From NCBI GenBank assembly GCA_045613125.1, contig JAZLAM010000006.1, positions 38,915-102,914 on the forward strand: DNA of 64,000 bases. The letters run 5' to 3'. The stretch's first letter is position 1. Every line of letters begins with the position of its first letter. This DNA is from JAFTYO01 sp045613125. Lineage in GTDB: Bacteria > Pseudomonadota > Alphaproteobacteria > RF32 > CAG-239. Below the pieces are notes generated by a model that had not been told where the DNA came from, ran no database searches, and worked only from the letters and a program-made list of their open reading frames with translations. Shown here piece after piece: positions 17,399 through 26,310 of this stretch. A program made the translations under genes and the position numbers.

Positions 17399-19048
17399 TT
17401 AGAAACCCATTCCGCCGGGCATTCCACCCATACCACCGGCAGCGCCACCGCCACAATGGCATTCTTTTACAGGTTTTTCGGTTACCATAGCTTCGGTTGT
17501 AATGAGCAAACCTCCAACGGAAGCAGCATCTTGTAAAGCTGTGCGAACAACTTTAGTCGGATCTACAATACCTGCTTTAATCATATCGGTATATTCACCT
17601 TTTTGAGCATTATAGCCAAAGTTTGTATCTTTACTTTCCAAAAGTTTACCGACAATCACTGCACCATCTACACCTGCATTTTCAGCAATTTGACGAATTG
17701 GTGCTTGGATAGCTTTACGGATAATATTAATACCTGCTTTTTGGTCTTCGTTAGACGGATTTAAGCTATCTAAAACTTTTGAAGCATATAACAATGCAAC
17801 ACCGCCACCGGCTACAACGCCTTCTTTAACGGCAGCTCTTGTCGCATTTAAAGCATCATCAATACGATCTTTTTTCTCTTTAACTTCCACTTCTGATGAA
17901 CCACCGACGCGAAGAACAGCTACACCACCGGAAAGTTTACCTAAACGTTCGTTTAGTTTTTCACGATCATAATCAGATTTGGTAACTTCAATTTCTTGTC
18001 TGATTTGAGCCGCCCTTGCCTTAATTTCTTCTTTATCGCCTGCACCATCAATAATGGTTGTGTCATCTTTAGTAACTTCAATACGTTTTGCAGTGCCAAG
18101 CATATCCAATGTTACGTTTTCAATTTTCATACCAAGCTCTTCTGATACAACCTGACCACCTGTTAAAATTGCCATATCTTGTAACATTGCTTTTCTTCTA
18201 TCACCAAAGCCCGGAGCTTTAACGGCGCAAACTTTTAATCCGCCTCTGATACGGTTTACAACCAAAGTTGCCAAAGCCTCACCTTCAATATCTTCTGCCA
18301 CAATAAGAAGAGCCCTTCCTGATTGAACAACTGCTTCCAAAACCGGCAATAAAGGTTGTAAACTCGAAATTTTTTGGTCATAGAACAAAATAAACGGATT
18401 ATCATATTCGCAATTCATTTTTTCGGCATTTGTCATAAAATATGGTGACAAATATCCTCTATCAAATTGCATACCTTCAACAACATCAAGTTCTGTTTCC
18501 AAACCTTTTGCGTCTTCTACGGTAATTACACCATCATTTCCGACTTTTTCCATTGCTCTTGCTAAATATTCGCCGATAGATGTATCGCCATTGGCAGAAA
18601 TTGTACCTACTTGTGCTATTTCTTCCGAAGATTTAATTTCCTTTGAACGAGATTTTACATCTTCAACAACAGCATCAACGGCCATATCAATACCACGTTT
18701 TAAATCCATTGGGTTAATACCTGCTGCAACGGCTTTGCAACCCTCTTTAATAATGGCTTCTGCCAATACAGTTGCTGTAGTTGTACCGTCACCTGCTTTA
18801 TCTGCTGTTTTTTGAGCAACTTCTTTAACAAGTTGTGCTCCCATATTTTCAAATTTATCGGCAAGTTCGATTTCTTTGGCTACAGAAACGCCATCTTTTG
18901 TAATTTTTGGTGCACCGTAAGACTTATCTAACATTACATTACGACCTTTAGGGCCTAAAGTAACCTTTACAGCCTTTGCAAGTGTTTCAACACCTTTTAA
19001 CATTTTAGAACGAGCATCACTGCCAAATTCAATATCTTTTGCTGCCAT
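17399..19048 (-). CDS. groEL: Chaperonin GroEL
   Basis: 549 aa, the usual length. Typical blocks are visible: TLGPKGRNVMLDKSYGAP, DGTTTATVLAEAI (ATP site with the catalytic Asp region), and VVAGGGVALLYAS. The C-terminus ends in the Gly-Met repeat GGMGGMPGGMGF, which lines the cavity floor. Just before it is KECHCGGG, with two cysteines and a histidine where most GroELs have an acidic or lysine stretch. It folds cytoplasmic proteins in the GroES-capped chamber and is cotranscribed with groES 16 bp upstream. Confidence 0.98.
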   Translation of the reverse strand: MAAKDIEFGSDARSKMLKGVETLAKAVKVTLGPKGRNVMLDKSYGAPKITKDGVSVAKEIELADKFENMGAQLVKEVAQKTADKAGDGTTTATVLAEAIIKEGCKAVAAGINPMDLKRGIDMAVDAVVEDVKSRSKEIKSSEEIAQVGTISANGDTSIGEYLARAMEKVGNDGVITVEDAKGLETELDVVEGMQFDRGYLSPYFMTNAEKMNCEYDNPFILFYDQKISSLQPLLPVLEAVVQSGRALLIVAEDIEGEALATLVVNRIRGGLKVCAVKAPGFGDRRKAMLQDMAILTGGQVVSEELGMKIENVTLDMLGTAKRIEVTKDDTTIIDGAGDKEEIKARAAQIRQEIEVTKSDYDREKLNERLGKLSGGVAVLRVGGSSEVEVKEKKDRIDDALNATRAAVKEGVVAGGGVALLYASKVLDSLNPSNEDQKAGINIIRKAIQAPIRQIAENAGVDGAVIVGKLLESKDTNFGYNAQKGEYTDMIKAGIVDPTKVVRTALQDAASVGGLLITTEAMVTEKPVKECHCGGGAAGGMGGMPGGMGF

Positions 19049-19064
19049 TGTTCAAATTCCTTTC

Positions 19065-19352
19065 TTAATACAAAATACCAAATAAATCTTCTTCACGAAT
19101 CATTAAAAAGCTTTCGCCGTCTAATTTAATTTCTGTTCCGGCATATTTACCGAACAAGACTCTATCGCCTTCTTTTACCGTTAATGCGATAACTTTTCCG
19201 TCAGGGGCAATTTTGCCTGTTCCTACGGCTTCAACAATACCCTCTAATGGTTTTTCTTTTGCTGTATCAGGGATAATGATTCCGCCTGATGTTTTAGTCA
19301 CTTCTTCAACACGGCGAACCAAAACTCTATCGTGTAAAGGTTTAATTTTCAT
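19065..19352 (-). CDS. groES: Co-chaperonin GroES
   Basis: 95 aa from the ATG at 19352, which gives MKIKPLHDRVLVRR at the canonical position and has GGAAGG just upstream; an ATG at 19367 is in frame but lies within that region. The mobile loop TKTSGGIIIPDTAKEKP and the KYAGTEIKLDGE roof/strand are conserved. It forms the heptameric lid of GroEL. No CIRCE element is found; a probable promoter lies 35-60 bp upstream. Confidence 0.98.
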   Translation of the reverse strand: MKIKPLHDRVLVRRVEEVTKTSGGIIIPDTAKEKPLEGIVEAVGTGKIAPDGKVIALTVKEGDRVLFGKYAGTEIKLDGESFLMIREEDLFGILY

Positions 19353-19386
19353 TTCTGTTCCTTCCATAAAATTTTTACTAATACTT

Positions 19387-19415
19387 TAGTTAGTGTTTCA
19401 AAGCACACTTGTCAA
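19387..19415 (-). promoter_or_regulatory. Probable groESL promoter with internal inverted repeat
   Basis: On the minus strand CTTGACA is followed 16-17 bp later by CTAACTA. The -35 is perfect for sigma-70 but the -10 is poor. The CTTGAC/CTAACT spacing is also compatible with an alphaproteobacterial sigma-32 promoter. The spacer contains AGTGT-N8-ACACT (19392-19409), an operator-like inverted repeat. Confidence 0.45.
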
Positions 19416-19428
19416 GAAGCAACCGCAG

Positions 19429-19466
19429 AAAAAATACTCCTTACTGTAAAAATCAGTAAGGAGTAT
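19429..19466 (-). terminator. Intrinsic terminator after aas
   Basis: A perfect 13-bp stem (ATACTCCTTACTG / CAGTAAGGAGTAT) with a 7-nt loop is followed on the minus strand by six T. It lies about 15 bp past the aas stop and directly ahead of the groES promoter, insulating the heat-shock operon. Confidence 0.88.
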
Positions 19467-19481
19467 GGTGTTCGATTTTAA

Positions 19482-21653
19482 CTATAGATCCAAATCTGCT
19501 AAAACTTCTTTTCTTAAAGTCAGATTATCAATCTTACCGGTTGCAGTGGTCGGAATTTTTTCTTTTACCAAAATAATTTTGGGTAAATACAGTTCCGGAT
19601 ATCCGTTATTTTTAATAAATTCTCTTAACAATTCAACCGTTAATGAGCTATCATTTGTGACAACCACAATTTGCTCACCTTTATGTTCATGAGGTACGGA
19701 AACCACGCCACAAGCAAAATCTTCTTTATCTCCAAAAGCCTTACAAATCATATTTTCTACAGCTTTTAAAGATACCATTTCACCACCGATTTTTGCAAAA
19801 CGTTTAATGCGGTCTTTGATAGTAATAAAACCGATTTCATCAATTTCGACAACATCACCGGTTTTATACCATCCTCCCTCAGGCGGAACCAAAACTCCGG
19901 GGTTGTCAGCCAAAATATAACCTTTCATCACGTTTGGTCCTTTAACGACAAGCTCTCCGCCCTTTTCGATACCATTAACTTTTTCTAACTTACATTCCAT
20001 CCCCGGGCAAAGTTTTCCGATAGTGCCAAACTTATTAAACACCATATTATTACCGGCAACGGCAGGAGAACATTCGGTTGTACCATATGCTTCCATTAAA
20101 CGCGTGCCGAGTTTTTCATTTAAAATATTTCTGGTTTCAAGTTTTACACCTTCAGCTCCTGCATATACTAAGCGAAGTGATGCAAAATCTAACGGATGAG
20201 ATATTTTGGCATAACTTTTGAAGAAAGTATCTGTTCCGATCATTACCGTTGCGCTTAATTCATATAATAAATCGCTTATAACCCTAAAGTGCAAAGGTGA
20301 AGGATATAAAAACACTTTAGCTCCTTGATACAGAGCAAATAATGTCCCTAGCACAAGACCGAAACTATGAAAAATCGGCATTGAATTTAATATTATATCT
20401 GTTCTGTTTAATGTTTCAAAAGTGGCAATTTGCCATACGTTAGAAACAATATTTCTATGCGATAAAACCACAGCCTTAGGAGCACCCTCAGAACCTGAGG
20501 TAAATAAAATTGCCGCACTATCATCAGGAGTTGCTTTATACGGAACATATTTTATTTTATACTGTAATAATGCTAAAATTTTAGCAAAAATAGAAACTTT
20601 TTTAACCGTTTCTTCCAAATAAAAAACTTCGAATCCTTCTTCTTTAATGGCTGTTATAGTTTCTTCCAATCCGGCTTTTTTAACGAAAAGTTTTGAAGTA
20701 ATTACTTTTTTACTTTTTACCGTTTTTAAACCGCTGATAATATTTTTAACGCCTGCACTGAAATTTATCATCACCGGAACTTGGCCATAGGCATTAAAAC
20801 CGAAAAATGCACAAATTGCCGCAACCGAGTTTGGAAGCATTAAGCCCAACGGCTCTTGATGTTCTGAACGTTTATTAAAAAAGCGTCCTAAAACGTAAGA
20901 TGCAAGCATAATATCTTTAAAACTTTTCGGTTTACGGGAAATATCTTCTATAACTTTAGGGCGAACCAAACCAAAATATTTTTTAGCATGCCTTTTTGCA
21001 GATTTTATAAGTTGTGTGAAAACTGTCAATTTCGGATCATACATAGATTTGAAAGCTTGCTCACGCATAATCATATAAATTTCATTTGAAATATGATTAC
21101 GTTGATGTCTCAACTCGTCTTTTAATTTTAACGGACGCGGAGCATCTACTACAATTTTACATCTCGGAAAATAGTGATGTGGAAGTTTACCACCGGTTTT
21201 GGAAAAATATGACCAATATTGCAAACCGTTAATCCAAACAGGAATAACCGGCGCATCTGTTTTATCTGCCAAAAGTCCGGCAGATTCATAAATTTTCATT
21301 ATATTTCCGTTGGTAGTCATGCGTCCTTCAGGAAATATAACACACAATCTTTCAGAATTAACTTTTTCAATTAAGTGTTTTAAATCCGGAATATCCAAAT
21401 TGCCATATTCCATAATATCGGCTGTTTTCATAAACAAACGAACCCAATAGTTACGATAAAGTTGTCCGTGCAATGCAAAAATAGGCCTACCCGGTAAAAA
21501 AGCAAACAATACTATCGGATCGACATAAGAAACATGGTTAGAAATGTAGATGCCTTTTTTAGGTAAATCTTTCAAATCAAAGTTTAACTCAAAGCGAACC
21601 TTAAAAAGCTTAAAAAAACATCTTAAACAAAAGCGAACTATATCTTGCAACAT
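19482..21653 (-). CDS. aas: Bifunctional 2-acyl-GPE acyltransferase / acyl-ACP synthetase Aas
   Basis: 723 aa, the same length class and domain order as E. coli Aas. Residues about 1-200 are a PlsC acyltransferase: NHVSYVDP has the HxxxxD pair (H40, D45) and FPEGRMTTNG is the glycerophosphate site. The rest is an AMP-forming synthetase: ILFTSGSEGAPKAVVLSH (P-loop-like), YGTTECSPAVAG and WYKTGDVVEID. Aas activates free fatty acids onto ACP and re-acylates lysophosphatidylethanolamine at the inner membrane. The gene stands alone with its own promoter and terminator. Confidence 0.9.
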   Translation of the reverse strand: MLQDIVRFCLRCFFKLFKVRFELNFDLKDLPKKGIYISNHVSYVDPIVLFAFLPGRPIFALHGQLYRNYWVRLFMKTADIMEYGNLDIPDLKHLIEKVNSERLCVIFPEGRMTTNGNIMKIYESAGLLADKTDAPVIPVWINGLQYWSYFSKTGGKLPHHYFPRCKIVVDAPRPLKLKDELRHQRNHISNEIYMIMREQAFKSMYDPKLTVFTQLIKSAKRHAKKYFGLVRPKVIEDISRKPKSFKDIMLASYVLGRFFNKRSEHQEPLGLMLPNSVAAICAFFGFNAYGQVPVMINFSAGVKNIISGLKTVKSKKVITSKLFVKKAGLEETITAIKEEGFEVFYLEETVKKVSIFAKILALLQYKIKYVPYKATPDDSAAILFTSGSEGAPKAVVLSHRNIVSNVWQIATFETLNRTDIILNSMPIFHSFGLVLGTLFALYQGAKVFLYPSPLHFRVISDLLYELSATVMIGTDTFFKSYAKISHPLDFASLRLVYAGAEGVKLETRNILNEKLGTRLMEAYGTTECSPAVAGNNMVFNKFGTIGKLCPGMECKLEKVNGIEKGGELVVKGPNVMKGYILADNPGVLVPPEGGWYKTGDVVEIDEIGFITIKDRIKRFAKIGGEMVSLKAVENMICKAFGDKEDFACGVVSVPHEHKGEQIVVVTNDSSLTVELLREFIKNNGYPELYLPKIILVKEKIPTTATGKIDNLTLRKEVLADLDL

Positions 21654-21689
21654 AATTTATCCTCGTCTTTTTAATTGATTTTGCTTAAC

Positions 21690-21716
21690 TTTATAACAAA
21701 TAAATTGTTATGTAAA
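21690..21716 (-). promoter_or_regulatory. Putative aas promoter with operator-like palindrome
   Basis: On the minus strand TTTACA and TATAAA are separated by 15 bp. The inverted repeat ATAACAA-N5-TTGTTAT (21693-21711) fills the space between the two hexamers, a position where a bound repressor would block RNA polymerase. The short spacer lowers confidence. Confidence 0.4.
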
Positions 21717-21750
21717 GTAGGCACTTTGGAGATACCTAAAACCGGTTGAT

Positions 21751-21778
21751 AAAAAAAGAGGCTTTTGCAAGCCCCTTG
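21751..21778 (-). terminator. Intrinsic terminator after the SemiSWEET gene
   Basis: On the minus strand AGGGGCTT-GCAA-AAGCCTCT (one G-T wobble) is followed by seven T, shortly after the stop codon. Confidence 0.75.
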
Positions 21779-21794
21779 TTTAGTGTAATTAAAA

Positions 21795-22064
21795 TTACTT
21801 CTTTGTTTTACATTTAATAATCATACAAACAATTATCAATGCAAAGAACAAAGAAATACCATTAAACAACATCATCTGCACAGAGTGTAGATATACACCG
21901 TACAATATCCACGATACCATACCGATAATGTAAATAATGTACGTAAACAATGACAAACCGTCAACATTTTTACTACGAATTGTTTGAATGGTTTGAGGTA
22001 AAAATACAATTGCTGTACAAATACCTGCCAAATAGCCTAAAAATTCTCCAAAAAAATTTTCCAT
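21795..22064 (-). CDS. SemiSWEET (PQ-loop) sugar transporter
   Basis: 89 aa from the ATG at 22064 (GGAAG upstream); another ATG at 22076 is in frame. Three TM helices are clear: about 5-25, 38-58 and 62-83. The PQ-loop motif is in AIVFLPQTIQTIRSKNVDGLS and a second conserved piece is YIIGMVSWILYG. SemiSWEETs dimerise to make a sugar uniporter in the inner membrane. The gene is single, between aas and divergent truB. Confidence 0.88.
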   Translation of the reverse strand: MENFFGEFLGYLAGICTAIVFLPQTIQTIRSKNVDGLSLFTYIIYIIGMVSWILYGVYLHSVQMMLFNGISLFFALIIVCMIIKCKTKK

Positions 22065-22198
22065 AATTGCTTCCATTAAAATTTAACTTGCGGCTCTAAT
22101 TATATATTTTGTTATGCTCGTTGTCAATTAAATTGTGACACCTTCTTGACCTTCAAAAAAAAATATGTAAACTCAATACAAAGTTTAAGGGAAACAAG

Positions 22199-23104
22199 AT
22201 GAAAAGAACAAAATATAACAACGTTAACGGTTGGCTTATTATAGATAAACAAAGAGATATAGGCTCAACCGATGTTGTCAACCAAACCAGACGTTTACTC
22301 AATGCCAATAAAAACGGTCACGCAGGCACTCTCGATCCTTTTGCAACCGGCGTTTTACCGATTGCATTTGGTGAAGCAACAAAGCTCATTCCGTTTGTAA
22401 CAGATGGTAAAAAAGAATATGAATTTATCTTAAAATTCGGAGTTGAAACAAACACAGATGATTCCGAAGGAACTGTTATAAACACATCAAATTATATTCC
22501 GACAGTTGATGAAATTTTAAAAGTTTTACCCCAATTTATAGGAACCATTAAACAAACTCCTCCTATCTATTCGGCTATTAAGATAAACGGGCAAAGAGCT
22601 TATAAGTTGGCAAGAGAAGGAAAAGAGGTTAATATTCCGGAACGTGAAGTCGAAATTTATTATTTAGAGTTTTTGGAACAAATAAACGAATCGGAATTTA
22701 AATTTAAAGTCGGATGTTCAAAAGGCACATATATCAGAACTTTAGGTAAAGACATTGCATTAAAATTAGGTACTTTGGGACATTTAAGCGAACTGAGAAG
22801 AACAAAATGCGCAATTTTTTCGCTTCAGGATACGATTTTACTGGAAAACTTAAAAAATATGGTGTATGAAGATGAAAGACTTTTGTCGCTTCTACCGGTT
22901 AAGACATCACTGCGCGACATCGCGGTGATTGCCGTTTCGGAAGAAGAAGCAACTAAATTAAGACATGGGCAAGGCTTGTCACCAAAAGCATATCAAGGCT
23001 TTGAGCCAAACACACTTTTGGCGGCCATGTTTCATGATTGTTTGGTTGCATTGGTAAGGGTTGAAGAAAGAAGGCTTTCTCCGATCCGTGTGTTTAATTT
23101 ATAA
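22199..23104 (+). CDS. truB: tRNA pseudouridine(55) synthase TruB
   Basis: 301 aa. The N-terminal GWLIIDKQRDIGSTDVVN and the catalytic HAGTLDPFATGVLPIAFG (catalytic Asp in TLDP) identify TruB. KQTPPIYSAIKINGQRAYKLA and CSKGTYIRTLGKDIA are further family blocks, and the tail ends in a short PUA-like segment. It makes pseudouridine 55 in the T-loop of tRNAs. It heads truB-rpsO-pnp, a widespread order, with rpsO starting 19 bp after its stop. Confidence 0.96.
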   Translation: MKRTKYNNVNGWLIIDKQRDIGSTDVVNQTRRLLNANKNGHAGTLDPFATGVLPIAFGEATKLIPFVTDGKKEYEFILKFGVETNTDDSEGTVINTSNYIPTVDEILKVLPQFIGTIKQTPPIYSAIKINGQRAYKLAREGKEVNIPEREVEIYYLEFLEQINESEFKFKVGCSKGTYIRTLGKDIALKLGTLGHLSELRRTKCAIFSLQDTILLENLKNMVYEDERLLSLLPVKTSLRDIAVIAVSEEEATKLRHGQGLSPKAYQGFEPNTLLAAMFHDCLVALVRVEERRLSPIRVFNL

Positions 23105-23123
23105 AATGAAAAGGAAAAATAAG

Positions 23124-23393
23124 ATGTCGATTACAAATGAAGTTAAACAGGAAATTATTGCAAAATATGGTACAAAACCGGGAGATACAGGTTCTCCTGA
23201 AGTTCAAATTGCTATTTGGACATATCGTATTAATTCTTTGATTGAACACTTCAATGTTCATAAAAAAGATTTACATTCCCGTTTAGGTTTGATGAAAATG
23301 GTTAGCCGTCGTCGTCACCTCTTAGACCACTTAAAAGCTAAGAGTAACGATCGTTATCAGGCAATCATTAAAAAATTAGATCTGCGTAAGTAA
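23124..23393 (+). CDS. rpsO: Small ribosomal subunit protein uS15
   Basis: 89 aa from the ATG at 23124, the canonical S15 length; the frame extends upstream into truB but AAAGGAAAAAT precedes this ATG. Conserved blocks are DTGSPEVQIAIWTYRINSL, HKKDLHSRLGLMKMVSRRR and LLDHLKAKSNDRYQ. It binds 16S rRNA helices 20-22 in 30S assembly. It sits between truB and pnp. Confidence 0.98.
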   Translation: MSITNEVKQEIIAKYGTKPGDTGSPEVQIAIWTYRINSLIEHFNVHKKDLHSRLGLMKMVSRRRHLLDHLKAKSNDRYQAIIKKLDLRK

Positions 23394-23405
23394 TTATCAG
23401 ATACA

Positions 23406-23439
23406 AAAACTGCGGGGCATGGGGCTCCGCAGTTTTATA
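23406..23439 (+). terminator. Terminator-like hairpin between rpsO and pnp
   Basis: A 10-bp stem (AAAACTGCGG / CCGCAGTTTT) with an 11-nt loop. The T-run lies inside the stem and is only four long, so it probably attenuates rather than stops transcription into pnp. A hairpin in the rpsO-pnp gap is also known in E. coli. Confidence 0.65.
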
Positions 23440-23499
23440 AAATCCTTAAAAATTTTTAAGGTGAGGTTTTAAAAGAAGAAATATGAAAGGTAGAAAAAT

Positions 23500-25617
23500 A
23501 TGATAAATTTTAAGCAATACCGCCAAGAGATGGAATGGGGCGGTCGTAAACTCGTTTTAGAAACAGGCAAAATTGCCAGACAAGCAACAGGTGCCGTTTT
23601 GGCCACATATGGAGATACAGTTGTAGTTGCAACTGTCTGTGCAGCAAAAGAAGCAAAACCCGATCAAGATTTCTTCCCATTAACAGTTAACTATCAAGAA
23701 AAATATTATGCAACCGGTAAAATTCCGGGCGGTTTTATGAAACGTGAAGGAAAACCTTCCGAACGTGAAGTTCTTATTTCTCGTTTAATTGATCGTCCTA
23801 TTCGCCCATTGTTTCCGGATGCTTTCAAAAACGAAGTTCAAATTGTATGTACAACTTTATCACATGACCAAAAGAACGATTCTGATGTGGTTGCCATGAT
23901 TGCAGCTTCTGCCGCATTGGCAGTTTCAGGTGTCCCGTTCTTAGGTCCTATCGGTGCTGCAAAAATCGGTTATAAAGATGGAAACTATATCTTAAACCCA
24001 AGTATTGAAGAACAAAAAACATCAGATTTGGAATTGGCTGTTGCAGGAACCAAAGAAGGCGTGTTGATGGTAGAATCTGAAGCTAACGAACTTTCCGAAG
24101 AAGTTATGCTCGGTGCTGTTATGTTCGGTTTTGAAAGTTTTCAACCGGTTATCAGCATGATAAACGAGCTTAAAGAACAAGCCGGAACAGTTGCATGGGA
24201 AGAACCTAAGTTTCCTGAAGAGTTTGATGTTCTTTGCGCACGTGTTGAAAAAGACTTTGCTAAAAAATATGACGAAGCATTTAACGAAGTTGATAAACTG
24301 ACACGTGGCAACATCTTAGGTTGTTTGGCTGAAGAAGTTAAAGCAACCATTGACCCTGAAAATGAGCTTGAAGTTCGTTATGTTGGTGATGCAATTGAAC
24401 ATATTATGCACAAAACCATGCGTGAAAAAGTTCTTTCTACCGGCAAACGTATTGACGGTCGTGACACAAGAACCGTTCGCCCAATCAGTTGCGAAGTTGA
24501 TGTGTTACCTACAACACACGGTTCAGCTTTGTTTACTCGTGGTGAAACACAAGCTTTGGTCGTTACCACATTAGGTACCGATGATGATGCTCAAATTGTT
24601 GACGGTTTGATGGCTGAATATAAACAAGACTTTATGTTATATTACAACTTCCCTCCGTTTTCTGTTGGTGAATGCGGTCGTTTAGGAACTCCGGGACGTC
24701 GCGAAATCGGTCACGGAAAACTTGCTTGGCGTGCAATTCATCCGATGATGCCTGCTGACAAAGAAAAATTTCCATATTCCGTAAGAGTTGTTTCTGACAT
24801 TATGGAATCTAACGGATCTTCTTCTATGGCAACCGTTTGTGGAACAACATTATCATTGCAAGCTGCTGGCGTACCAATGAAAAAACCTGTTGCAGGTATT
24901 GCTATGGGCTTAATTAAAGAAGACGACGGTCGAGTTGCAATTTTGACTGATATCTTAGGTGATGAAGACCACTTAGGCGATATGGACTTTAAGGTTGCCG
25001 GTACAAAAGATGGTGTGACAGCATTGCAGATGGATATCAAAATTACATCTATCACTAAAGAAATTATGGAACACGCTTTAGAGCAAGCCCATGAAGGTCG
25101 TATACATATCTTAGGTGAAATGGCAAAAGCTATTGAAGCTCCGAGAGAAAAAGTATCACCTTTGGCTCCACGCATTATATCAATCAAAATTCCTACAGAT
25201 AAAATTCGTGAAGTTATCGGAACAGGTGGTAAGGTTATTCGTGAAATCATCGAAAAAACCAACACAAAAATTGATATCTCTGATGATGGTATAGTAAAAA
25301 TTGCATCTGTAAACACTCAAGACGGCGAAGCCGCTTTAGATATCATCATGGGGATTGTTGCCGAACCTGAAGAAGGTGTTATATACAAAGGTGTTATCAC
25401 TAAGATAATGGACTTTGGTGCGTTTGTTAAGTTTGTTGGCTCAACAGAGGGCTTGGTTCATATTTCTGAAGTTAAAGACGAACGTATTGCTTCTGTTTCT
25501 GACTTTTATAAAGAAGGCGATTGCATTTGGGTAAAATGCATGGGCGTTGACAATCGTGGCAAGTGGAAACTTTCTGCAAAACGCGTAAATCAAGAGACAG
25601 GTGAAGATAGAGAATAA
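23500..25617 (+). CDS. pnp: Polyribonucleotide nucleotidyltransferase (PNPase)
   Basis: 705 aa, the full bacterial length. In order: first RNase PH core (from about residue 12; KREGKPSEREVLISRLIDR), an all-helical linker, second RNase PH core (about 310-540; GTPGRREIGHGKLAWRA and the catalytic DILGDEDHLGDMDFKVAG), a KH domain (IREVIGTGGKVIREII, intact GxxG-type loop) and an S1 domain (GVITKIMDFGAFVKF). It degrades RNA 3'-5' by phosphorolysis and is part of the degradosome. Confidence 0.98.
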   Translation: MINFKQYRQEMEWGGRKLVLETGKIARQATGAVLATYGDTVVVATVCAAKEAKPDQDFFPLTVNYQEKYYATGKIPGGFMKREGKPSEREVLISRLIDRPIRPLFPDAFKNEVQIVCTTLSHDQKNDSDVVAMIAASAALAVSGVPFLGPIGAAKIGYKDGNYILNPSIEEQKTSDLELAVAGTKEGVLMVESEANELSEEVMLGAVMFGFESFQPVISMINELKEQAGTVAWEEPKFPEEFDVLCARVEKDFAKKYDEAFNEVDKLTRGNILGCLAEEVKATIDPENELEVRYVGDAIEHIMHKTMREKVLSTGKRIDGRDTRTVRPISCEVDVLPTTHGSALFTRGETQALVVTTLGTDDDAQIVDGLMAEYKQDFMLYYNFPPFSVGECGRLGTPGRREIGHGKLAWRAIHPMMPADKEKFPYSVRVVSDIMESNGSSSMATVCGTTLSLQAAGVPMKKPVAGIAMGLIKEDDGRVAILTDILGDEDHLGDMDFKVAGTKDGVTALQMDIKITSITKEIMEHALEQAHEGRIHILGEMAKAIEAPREKVSPLAPRIISIKIPTDKIREVIGTGGKVIREIIEKTNTKIDISDDGIVKIASVNTQDGEAALDIIMGIVAEPEEGVIYKGVITKIMDFGAFVKFVGSTEGLVHISEVKDERIASVSDFYKEGDCIWVKCMGVDNRGKWKLSAKRVNQETGEDRE

Positions 25618-25638
25618 TCCTTACTTGCAAAAATTTAT

Positions 25639-25677
25639 AACCCTCCGAAAGCCAAGCTCTCGGAGGGTTGTTTTTTG
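25639..25677 (+). terminator. Intrinsic terminator after pnp
   Basis: The stem AACCCTCCGA / TCGGAGGGTT with an 11-nt loop is followed by GTTTTTTG. It may also end mlaC transcripts coming the other way, though the T-run on that side is weaker. Confidence 0.85.
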
Positions 25678-25695
25678 TTCTATCTCCAGAATTAA

Positions 25696-26292
25696 TTACT
25701 TACTTTTATTACGTAAATCTGTAATCAAATCATCTATACCGTTTTTTGATTTTTTAATATAAGCTGTATATTCGTTTCTGGCTGTAATTGCCAAACTTAC
25801 ATTTTCAATAATAATGTCAACAATTTTTAAATTACCGTTAGTGTCTTTCACACGCCAAATAACTTTTGCAGGCGCACCTTGTTGCATTGGAACAGTAGTA
25901 TTTACAAAAATTTGATTTTGAGAATTAGATGGCGATGTACCATTAAAAACAAATTTTTTACCTTTAAATTCATCAAAACGTTTTGACCATGTTTTTATGT
26001 TCATCTGTCGGTATACATTTATAAATTCTTTACGCTGACTTGGTGTTGCCGTATTCCAATATCTGCCTAAAACAAACCGACCAATAAAGTCCAAATCAAG
26101 TGAATTATTAAAAAGTCTTTCAAAACGAGCATCTTTTTGTTCTTGCGAAACATTAGAATTGATGATTTGTTCTATACCATCAGAAGTAACTTGTTTGATA
26201 AAATCTTCCGCAACAGATGATGTTAATTCTGCTTTTGCGGAAAAAACTGCAAATGTTAAAAAAAACGCAAATAATGTAAATATCTTTTTCAT
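25696..26292 (-). CDS. mlaC: Periplasmic phospholipid-binding protein MlaC
   Basis: 198 aa with a signal peptide (cleavage near FSAKA). It matches the MlaC/Ttg2D family: DLDFIGRFVLGRYWNTATPSQ is the hallmark, followed by EFINVYRQ, and the C-terminal NLKIVDIIIENVSLAI strand-helix. MlaC shuttles phospholipid between the outer-membrane MlaA complex and the inner-membrane MlaFEDB transporter. It follows mlaA by 18 bp. The mlaFEDB genes are not in the window. Confidence 0.92.
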   Translation of the reverse strand: MKKIFTLFAFFLTFAVFSAKAELTSSVAEDFIKQVTSDGIEQIINSNVSQEQKDARFERLFNNSLDLDFIGRFVLGRYWNTATPSQRKEFINVYRQMNIKTWSKRFDEFKGKKFVFNGTSPSNSQNQIFVNTTVPMQQGAPAKVIWRVKDTNGNLKIVDIIIENVSLAITARNEYTAYIKKSKNGIDDLITDLRNKSK

Positions 26293-26310
26293 TTTCTTAT
26301 CCTTCTGTTG

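Noticed and set aside
19368..19428. CIRCE element upstream of groES
   Set aside because: The 9-bp arms TTAGCACTC/GAGTGCTAA are absent; only an unrelated 5-bp inverted repeat is present.
23061..23123. N-terminal extension of rpsO
   Set aside because: It overlaps truB and lacks a ribosome site; the start at 23124 gives the canonical S15 N-terminus.
24738..25316. A 192-aa open frame antisense to pnp
   Set aside because: It lies fully inside the well-conserved PNPase gene on the other strand and has no start signals; it is a codon-bias shadow.
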